Source: Cryptomeria japonica (taxonomy: Eukaryota > Streptophyta > Pinopsida > Cupressales > Cupressaceae). Taken from it: 64,000 bases of DNA. This document shows positions 57,001 to 64,000 of the stretch, one piece after another. Numbering within the stretch: the stretch's first letter is position 1; each line of letters opens with the position of its first letter. The stretch spans positions 261,206,425 through 261,270,424 of the forward strand of contig NC_081415.1 in the NCBI RefSeq assembly GCF_030272615.1, read 5' to 3'. The notes under the pieces were generated by a model. It saw only the letters and a list, made by a program, of their open reading frames with translations, was not told the origin of the DNA and ran no database searches. The position numbers were made by a program, and so were the translations under genes.

Positions 57001-57326
57001 ACATATCCTTTGGCTGAAAGACTCTTTGGAGTCAATTTCCTTTTGTTATGTATCATGGGAATTATAAGGCAATGTATTGTTTGGCTAAATGGGTTTATGA
57101 ACATCTTGATAGCTGAAACATTGAGGAATGTAGCCGATTGTCCCTAGAAATTTATCAAGTGATTGATAAGATTGTAATGGATGATAGGATTTGATAGTTG
57201 TGGCCATATTCAGGTCACTTTTAGTTTGGTGGTTCTAGTTTTATTTTCTTTTCTAGGATGGTTGTCTTTTGTCTTTGTACTATTATTTCTAATTCAATAA
57301 ATAATACTCTTTTCCAAAAAAAAAAA
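54062..57326 (+). mobile_element. 5'-truncated L1-type LINE with poly(A) tail
   Basis: Starts inside the endonuclease (PWMLVEDFNMIVSLNEKRGG; GDFN has become EDFN, and GSDH is GLDH), continues with LFTWNNRR, VDWLQVGDRNTKFSHN and IPKKERAKS, then jumps near 55240 to LFSHLQFADDIALM (FADD at 55335-55346). About 170 residues of the RT fingers and palm are therefore deleted. The C-terminal part includes TLPIYIFFVLNTL and a zinc-binding RT tail with WPKCNYFLWLVV (about 56470). It ends with AATAATACTC and an A-tract at 57316-57326. Many stops. It truncated the gypsy RNase H at 54060. No gypsy sequence was found on its far side. Confidence 0.85.
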
Positions 57327-57759
57327 GACAAGAAGTAATAAATCTTGGCAATGAGATACAAAATGCAAAACGCCTACCATTTGTTCTTTTCATAGTCTAC
57401 TATATTATTTATTTTGATATTGTTTGCACTTCAATATTTTAGTGTATAGTCACCATCAATTACTGCTTTCACATGCTAGTAGTTTTAGGCTATAAAGAAG
57501 TGCCACCACATCTTGATATATTTTCATGAACTTTAGTGTGCAAGTTAAAAACCAAACATGTACATAGCAAGCCATATAATCACCAATATTTAAGATGCAA
57601 TTATAACAATTAAATCCACTGCACAATGTTGCCGGAAACATGAATCTACATGTCGATTAAAGTATATATTCTTCAAACCCAATATCTAAAAGATTTATCA
57701 AATGGAATGGCCTTGATCAAGAAAAAATATTCCAACTTAGGTCCCAAATGAAATATTCA
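57327..57759. other. Unassigned AT-rich sequence
   Basis: No credible frame. It may contain the eroded C-terminal coding part of the SET-domain copy that follows. Confidence 0.4.
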
Positions 57760-58905
57760 TTTCAAAGTGGGACTATAAGGGCTAGAACATAGAGCTACAA
57801 TAAGATTAAATAATTGATCAATAATTTCATTAACTACTTTAGAACTAATCTTTTTTATACATAATTTCACAAGGCAGACAAGACCTTGTGAGGAAATAAT
57901 TGCTTGCATCTCTTAAGGATATAATACATAGGCTAGTCACAAACAGGGAACATTTCTAAGACAACTTCTTTTTCCCTTCTAATATAGATATTAAAATTTT
58001 GGATGGATAGCTTGCCATTTCTTTGTGCTATAATTTGGTTTTTTTAAAAGAGGGGATCTTTTGTATCAAGTTGTACGTCAACCACAAGGGGACCATAGTG
58101 GTTATCCTCATCCACAAAACCATAGTTCAACAATAATCTCTTATTTGGCTAAGGGCTACAACAAGAAACAATTGACTCTTCTGATTTGTATGGATTATCT
58201 ACTTTCAATTGAATAAAGTTAATCATAGCTTTCAACATTTCCTTACAACTGCTCTTGTAAGCTGAAAGAGGTGGCCCTAGAGGAACCAAAGCAAATTTTC
58301 ATGCTAAATTGGGCATTCACTTAATGAACAACACATGGTTAATCTACAACAATTGCTTACTTGAAAATTTCAAATGGAAATGTCTCAGTGGGTATATCAT
58401 AGGGATATCTCTTAAACAAAGATCCAATGATAAACCAAAGAGCATCAAGCTCTTCATATTACCTCTTAAATCCCTGCACTCCTTTCTAACACAACTTCCT
58501 TGGAAGTTACCAAAAAAATACTTTAGGTCCTCAAAAGACCAAAAAAGTGGAGGCTCAACTACTAGCTATCCTCTTCCTTGTTTTCAATCAAGCTCTTGAA
58601 TGATGAGATATCCAAAATACTCTTTTCTTAAGTTCCTTTTCCCATAGACCAAATATAATGCTAAGACAGATAGCTTTGAGTGTTTGTTGGTAGTAAGAAG
58701 CTCCACATCATGATGGGATTATGTGCTTCCATGTGCAAGAGGGAAAAATGGTCGAATGGAAATGCCCCCAAGATATCTTCCTCCCCCTTTATGAAGCTAA
58801 AGTTGCTTAATCACCTCCCTTTAATCCTGGTTGCATTATACTTTCCTGCTGGCTGCAAGACAAAACCTCAAAAAAAAATGTTTTTCATTGCATGTTGGTG
58901 AATGG
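57760..58905 (-). pseudogene. SET-domain protein-lysine methyltransferase (Rubisco LSMT-like family), decayed copy
   Basis: Read on the minus strand with a few frame changes: VELLTTNKHSKLSVLALYLV (about 58700-58650), KEYFGYLIIQELD (58620), FALVPLGPPLSAYKS (about 58296-58250), NKRLLLNYGFVDEDN (58150-58095), IIAQRNGKLSIQNFNIYI (about 58035-57985) and MQAIISSQGLVCLV (57905-57865). N-x-x-L-L-x-N-Y-G-F-V-D-E-D-N is the SET core motif of plant LSMT-like enzymes, which methylate Lys on chloroplast or other proteins. The catalytic core and substrate-binding start are present in the right order over 1.1 kb without any intron-sized gap, unlike typical multi-exon family genes, so a retrocopy is likely. 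Stops exclude function. The exact orthologue is not assigned. Confidence 0.65.
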
Positions 58906-59057
58906 GGTAAGTTAGTTCCTCAAACAATCCTAACACCTATACTTTATTAATTCAATTAAAGGCTCTTAGAGAAAATAATCTTTTAAAATGCACGTAGACT
59001 CAAAAGATCATTTCTATATCATGATCTCCTCTATAGAAGGGAAACAACTTAATAGTC
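58906..59057. other. Unassigned sequence
   Basis: Short spacer between the SET-domain copy and the MITE. Nothing recognised. Confidence 0.5.
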
Positions 59058-59060
59058 TTA

Positions 59061-59496
59061 CCCCATGTCCCCATGTGGCTACTTATGAACATTTTTTGCT
59101 TAAAATTAAGCAACTAAAGTTTTCCCATGTAAAATTTTAATTAGGAGAAAAGGATAAAATAAAATCTTTCCTTATTTTAGTGGAGAAGCCACTGCTTAAA
59201 AATGAAAAATAAGCTTTGAGAAAAAGAGGGGGCTAGAAATAAGCAACAACTGCTTATTGAAAAAAATGACATGTGGCTTCACCATTTTTTTTCCTTCTCC
59301 TTTTTATTTGCCTACAAATTTTATTTGCAATAAACATTACTAATAATTTCATTTACAAAATGATTTAAAAAGATTGCATAAAAATAAGCAGTCATTTTAC
59401 TATCCATTGGGCCACTTGCTCCACAAATTGCTCCTCGAAAAGTTGAGCAACTGATACTAGCCAAAATAAGCTAAGCAGTCACATGGGGACTTGCCC
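59061..59496. mobile_element. MITE, PIF/Harbinger (Tourist)-like
   Basis: 436 bp flanked by TTA (59058-59060 and 59497-59499). Left end CCCCATGTCCCCATGTGGCT, right end (reverse complement) GGGCAAGTCCCCATGTGACT; both continue into CTTA. 19 of the first 25 positions match, with a core of GTCCCCATGTG. Repeated AAGCA/TAAGC motifs lie near both ends. No coding capacity. TTA/TAA duplication with G/C-rich ends fits PIF/Harbinger-derived MITEs. Confidence 0.75.
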
Positions 59497-59499
59497 TTA

Positions 59500-59635
59500 A
59501 TGAATACCAAAGTGGATGCCAACATTCAAGGACCTAAGGAGGATAAAATAGACAAATAGAATCATTTTTTTAAGCTACTATCCAACCTCAACTTAAGCAT
59601 TGATAATTAAGATTTAAATGAACATAAAATTTAAT
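59500..59635. other. Unassigned AT-rich spacer
   Basis: Nothing recognised. Confidence 0.5.
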
Positions 59636-60330
59636 GGGTACATGTTACCACCATACACATGCAATTTATAAAAATGTTAAAGATTTAATTAAGATGAGTG
59701 AAATAATTTTAAATTTATAAATGGACACTAAAATTTAATCTTAAAATTTAATCATAGAATCAACAAGAAATTAAATTGTGATCTATCTAAGTATTAATGT
59801 AAATATCTACAGTAGAAATGATTTCACATGCATGTAAAGAAGTATATGCAAAACCATCATTAATCATCATGTAAAATGTATTCACTTTAAAATGCATAAT
59901 AAAGTAATTTCTTCATGATTAATGTAAGGTGTATAATGACGTATTGATAAAGGATATATGTACATGAGAAGCTAATGAATTAAGGTACATGCTATCATCA
60001 TACACATGCAAGTTATGTAAATATTAATGATTCAAATAAGGTGAGTCAAATGATTGCAAATTTCTAAATGTACACTAAAATATAATCTTAGAATTTAATC
60101 ATAGAACCAACAAGACATAAACTCCTGATCTATCTAAGTATTCATGTAAATAGAAAGTGGAAATAAATTCACATGCACGTAGAGAATTATATGCAAAACT
60201 ATCATAATCATCATGTAAAATCTATTTACTAATTTACTCATAATATAATATTCATGTGTAATGTAGGGTATGATACAATAAGGTATTGATAAAGGATGTA
60301 TGCATGAGAAGCTAATGAATTAAGGTACAT
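59636..60330 (+). repeat. Tandem duplication, ~340-347 bp x 2 (plus stub)
   Basis: Units start (G/A)GGTACATG at 59636 and 59983, and a third start AGGTACATAC at 60323 is cut off. Shared landmarks are CATACACATGCAA, TTTAATCATAGAA, GATCTATCTAAGTATT and GAGAAGCTAATGAATTAAGG. Divergence is moderate. Confidence 0.88.
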
Positions 60331-60408
60331 ACTAGCACACCTCAGTGTGCACCTTTGGTGCGCATCAAGGTGGGTGTCGAGGTGCATGGGTGCTAGGGTG
60401 GGTGTCGC

Positions 60409-60463
60409 TACATACATACATACATACACACACACATATATTTATGTATGTATGTATGTATGT
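60409..60463. repeat. (TACA)n ... (TGTA)n microsatellite hairpin
   Basis: TACATACATACATACATACA (60409-60428), a short CA/TA bridge, then ATGTATGTATGTATGTATGT (60444-60463). The two arms are complementary and would form a long hairpin. Confidence 0.9.
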
Positions 60464-62083
60464 GGCCACAAAACATTTATAAGAAATAAGGTATCATGTC
60501 ATGTAGTTATACATCTTATTAATCTGACGTTATATTCATGCAGTTTTGGTATTTTGTAATTGATGATTAAAAAATGATCTATATACACACACAACATTTG
60601 GTAGCATAATTGACAAGATTGGAAGAACAAACATTCAAGTGCTAGAGTTATATAAAAAAATTTTACAACTACAAATGATAGAGAATTTTCCATTTCAATA
60701 ATAGAAGGCATATTTTGCTTTCAACAAAAGAATTTCATTTCCAATAGAGGCATTTCAAAGCACCATGAATTTCACTTTCAACAAAGGTAAGGGTTAAAAT
60801 ATCTAATGATGAAATTTCATTTTATACATTGATTATTTTTAACAGTTTGCGATCCTTTTCTTCTTCCCATTGTGTTTACCATTTGTTAGTGACTTGATCA
60901 ATTATTCATAGAACTATTCTAAGGCAGTGTGTTCTGTCTAGATCCACAACATCGTCGAATATGCTTTCCTATGTCTATTTGCATACACTGTAAAGAAATA
61001 GAAAGTTGTAATTATCAAAGAGAAAGGTGGGACAACCAATAACATAGTTATTGTGGATTTCCAAATTCTATCAAATTTTCTTATTGAATCATACCTATGC
61101 AAATCAATCTTCCATAAAACAACAACATTCATAATTAGGTTTCATCAACCTCTTTATGTGACTAATTTTATGTTTTATAATAGTTTATGCCCTTCATATT
61201 TGCAACTTGTATATTAGGTTCATTGGTAGCATCATTTATTTCTCAAGGCTCAATTATGTGGTTTTCAAGCTCTATGTTGGACAACATAAGAAGCCCTATA
61301 TGCATCTCTTGGAATACAACTGATTAATGTGATGCCATTTGTCAATTTTTAATTTGATGCCCCATATTCATATTTGTTTATATAATCAAATGTTGTTAAA
61401 GTTTTGGTCATTTTTTCAGTCTCTTGTTTAGTCTGAGGAATAAAGTTTGCCACTATCGATGTCTTCCTTTTGTATTTAATAAAAACATGAAAACAATGCC
61501 CCATCTTTTGATGAGTGAATTGCAAAACCACCAATAGCTAGGAGAGAACCACCAACTGTCAAATATTGTGCCCACTAGCCATGCCTAATATTTTTCCCTT
61601 CTTGTTGCTACAAAAATGATTTGTTTATGTTGTTATCAAACTTTCTAAATACAATATAGAGGATCAAGTTTATGGTAGTTTTTATTTTTAAATAAATTAC
61701 AAAGCTTTTGTTTCTGTTTCAATATCGCAATCGTTACTTTCAAACTATTATTTATTTTTAATTGCAAAGATCTTAATTGATAATCAATGGTTTATATGAA
61801 GAAAGTAGAATAAATTCATTGATAGGAGTTTTTAGGATGTTTTATTTATGTAAAAATAAACAAAAAATTATTGGCATAGATCAAAATTTTCAACCTACTA
61901 ATATTTTGTTTGGAAGTTCTATTATCAAAATTAAAAAAACAAACAAACAAGAGTTTGTAGATTGTGTTGTTCAACTATAATTTTATTTTTCCCAAAATTT
62001 TAAATACTACTCTGTTTCTAAGTGTCCTAAAACCTTTAATATGAAAGAAAATTTTGGGATTCATTGGTTTTTGGATCTCATAT
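60464..62083. other. AT-rich sequence, nothing recognised
   Basis: No frame with family motifs on either strand. Short minus-strand ORFs at 60938-61132 and 61349-61534 lack recognisable domains. Confidence 0.5.
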
Positions 62084-64000
62084 TCTTGGCATTAGGTTGT
62101 CATTGATGTCAACAATTGATGTTATGCATGGGGCAAACAGGTCTAACTCAGAAAAAGTGTTTACTACAAGCTACCCCGCCATCCTGCGACTGTTGTATAG
62201 TACCATGTTTATCACCACAGGCTGCCCCGTCATCCTACAGCAAGACAGACGCGAGTAAAATAGCCCTACAGGGTAAACAAAACAAATGTTCTTGAGGCTT
62301 CCCCGCTATCCTACGACAAGTTAGAGGGTTGCAAAAATGCCTCGCAGGGAGATCACCATAGTGTAGAAATTGGTCCCCTGCTATCCCATAGCATGAAGGT
62401 TGGAAGAAAAACAACCTCACGAGGTAACATAGAAGTGTAGCAAATGGTGTTCCCCACTATCCTATGCCAAAGATAAGTGAAATTAAATTGCCTCGCATGT
62501 AAACAAAAGGTGAAGCAAATTGAGGCCCCTACTATCCTGCGACAAGAAGAACCAAAAAGAAATGACAATGCGGGGAAACAAAAAGTAAAGCAAATTGAGG
62601 CCCTCACTGTTCTGCGTCAAGTAGAATGGAAGTAAGATGGTCTCATAGGTTAATATAGGTATAAAGGAAGAGGCAACCCTCGCTATCCCACGTTGAGAAA
62701 CGCCAAAAATAAATGACCTCATAGGGAAACAAAAGAAAAGCATATTAAAATTCCCTGCTATTCCGCGGTGATGAAGAATGGAGAGAAGGTGTCTTGTGGG
62801 GTAAAAAGAATAAAGGAAGGTGAAGAACCCTACCATCCCGTAGCAAAAAAGATTAAGGAATAAAGGCACTACGAGGTAACAACCATAGTGTTGAAACCGG
62901 TACCTCGCCATCTCGCGACAGGAGAGACCAAACAAAAAGGACTTTGCGAGGTAACATTCAAAGTGACAAAACTGATGCCCTTGCCATCCTGTAGCAAGGA
63001 AGACCAAATTAAATTGGTCCCACGGGGTAATAAGGTGAAGAGAAGGATGAAGAACCCCACCATCCCACAGCCCAAAATCTAGATGAAAAAGGATCTCGTA
63101 GGGCAAGTAAAATGGAAGGTGATGCAAAATCCCACCATCCCACAGGTATATTTTAGCGATATAGAGAACACGATGTAAGTTCATCCAATGTTGACTCATA
63201 AGTGGTCCACCTAGGCAGTTCACCAAGGTTGACCCAATGGCATAGAAGGAGATTCTGAGGACGTGGAGCATATAGGATGAATGGGTTTCCATTTTGATGA
63301 AAGGAGAGATTTTGCTTGCAGAGATGGTTTTCATGAATACTCCAAATGTGGTAGTTTGCAGTCTTATCAAAATTGATCACAAGTAGAAATGAGAGATAGT
63401 TGCATTTAATGAAGAACAAGTAGTAGAGAGTTGAGTGGATCCAAAAGGATCTAAAAATGTTCAATCAAAATGATCCCACCACCACGAGAATATCAAAACA
63501 TCACCAGTCGAAGGGACATCAAGATGCAAGGCAGGTGAATATTACTAAATGTAGTAATCTAATCACATAAATTGCTCTAAGATTGGAAGGGGAAGCGATT
63601 AATGTTGGCGGGCAATCAGTCTATAGGGTAGATGGATTAGATCAAATCAGCCTATCGATGAGATTCTTGGGAGCTTGAGAATATTTGTTTATCTTTCAAT
63701 TTTGGAGGGAAACCCTAGATGTACTTTGATATTCACCTTGAGAGTAGAAAAGTGTAGTGGGATTGAGTAGAGAAGAGTGTGTTAGGTGAAGAAGAAAATA
63801 GAGAGCAGAGACTTGGAAGCCAAAAAAGAAGAGAGGTGAAGAAGAAGATAGAGATCAAAGACTTAGAAGTTGAAAAAGAAGAGAGGTGGAGAGAAAAGAT
63901 TAGAAACCAGAGAAGTTGAGATCAGAGAGAGTTGTGTGCATAGATAAGAAGAGGACATAGAGAAGAGGATAGAGTTGGATTGCAGAGATCATAAATCGAA
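62084..64000 (+). repeat. Candidate copia-type LTR or element start running off the right edge
   Basis: TCTTGGCATTAGGTTGTCAT then TGATGTCAAC at 62084 resembles the TGTTGGCAT...GTCATTGATG start shared by Sirevirus-like LTRs, such as the one at 25199. The 76-bp array lies inside, and the end (63740-64000) is a purine-rich leader-like sequence (AGAGAAGAG, GAAGAAGA) without a gene. No end or primer site is visible within the window. Confidence 0.35.
62223..63145. repeat. Minisatellite array, ~76-bp period, about 12-13 units
   Basis: The anchor CCCC(G/A)C(T/C)ATCC recurs at about 62223, 62300, 62376, 62451, 62527, 62603, 62679, 62752, 62827, 62903, 62979, 63054 and 63130. Each unit then has (T/C)(G/A)CG(A/G)(C/-) and, about 30 bases later, CTCGCAGGG/CTCGCGAGGT followed by (T/A)AAC and an AAGTG(A/T)AGCAAA-type spacer. 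The paired CCTGCG and CGCAGG blocks are complementary. The 295-residue minus-strand ORF over it reflects the repeat and has recurrent W-D-G-G/Y-G-M-V-G phrases. I do not treat it as a gene. Confidence 0.85.

Noticed and set aside
62223-63145. CRISPR-like array
   Set aside because: Spacing is regular, but the units are diverged along their whole length with no repeat/spacer distinction, and the DNA is nuclear plant sequence.
62483-63370. 295-residue minus-strand ORF
   Set aside because: It overlies the 76-bp array. Its recurrent phrases are the translated repeat, and the unit length is not a multiple of three.

Overview
The window looks like intergenic DNA of a large-genome seed plant. I infer a gymnosperm or conifer-like genome from the density of old, nested, decayed retrotransposons and the very long AT-rich stretches between them. 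No intact host gene, tRNA, rRNA or CRISPR array was recognised. Almost every coding trace belongs to a Ty3/gypsy, Ty1/copia-like or L1-type element, and nearly all reading frames carry stops, many explainable as C-to-T changes at CAG, CAA, CGA or TGG codons, the pattern expected of old methylated repeats.

Left half (1-31376): a four-part nest that can be resolved to the base. A minus-strand L1-type LINE occupies 31376-29258 and 7670-5887. It was split by a minus-strand Ty3/gypsy element at 7671-29252, which has two ~1.12 kb LTRs and a perfect 5-bp target duplication (agacc). That element was itself split inside its protease by a plus-strand Sirevirus-like non-autonomous element at 18693-26260. 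The LINE reverse transcriptase is also cut at 5886/5887 by the LTR of another, Athila/Tat-like element that runs off the left edge (1-5886).

The 7671-29252 element is about 14 kb without its passenger. It encodes gag, protease, an extra RNase H-like domain placed before RT, RT, RNase H and integrase. Between integrase and the 3' LTR it also has a head-to-head pair of accessory reading frames: a long sense coiled-coil frame and an antisense ORF with its own TATA box and a good start context. The passenger carries a gag-like protein with four zinc knuckles and a second large protein with a charged Lys/Glu helix, but no RT or integrase.

Middle (31377-44340): AT-rich DNA with an ORF1-only LINE (about 33123-36039) interrupted by a probable solo LTR, a promoter-like patch near 36.6 kb, several young tandem duplications (38.7-40.4 kb) and a 3.3 kb TG/T-rich degenerate repeat field (40.45-43.74 kb).

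Right part (44340-64000): a second minus-strand gypsy element, represented by an RNase H/integrase fragment (54060-52365). Between its pol and a candidate LTR lies another antisense frame, similar to plant-mobile-domain proteins, again with a TATA box (46883). The candidate LTR contains a tandem TRIM array with four LTRs and three internal segments (44695-45511). Then come a 5'-truncated plus-strand LINE with a poly(A) tail (to 57326), a decayed and apparently intronless SET-domain methyltransferase copy (58905-57760, the only recognised host-gene remnant), a MITE with TTA target duplication (59061-59496), a 340-bp duplication and a 76-bp-period array (62223-63145).
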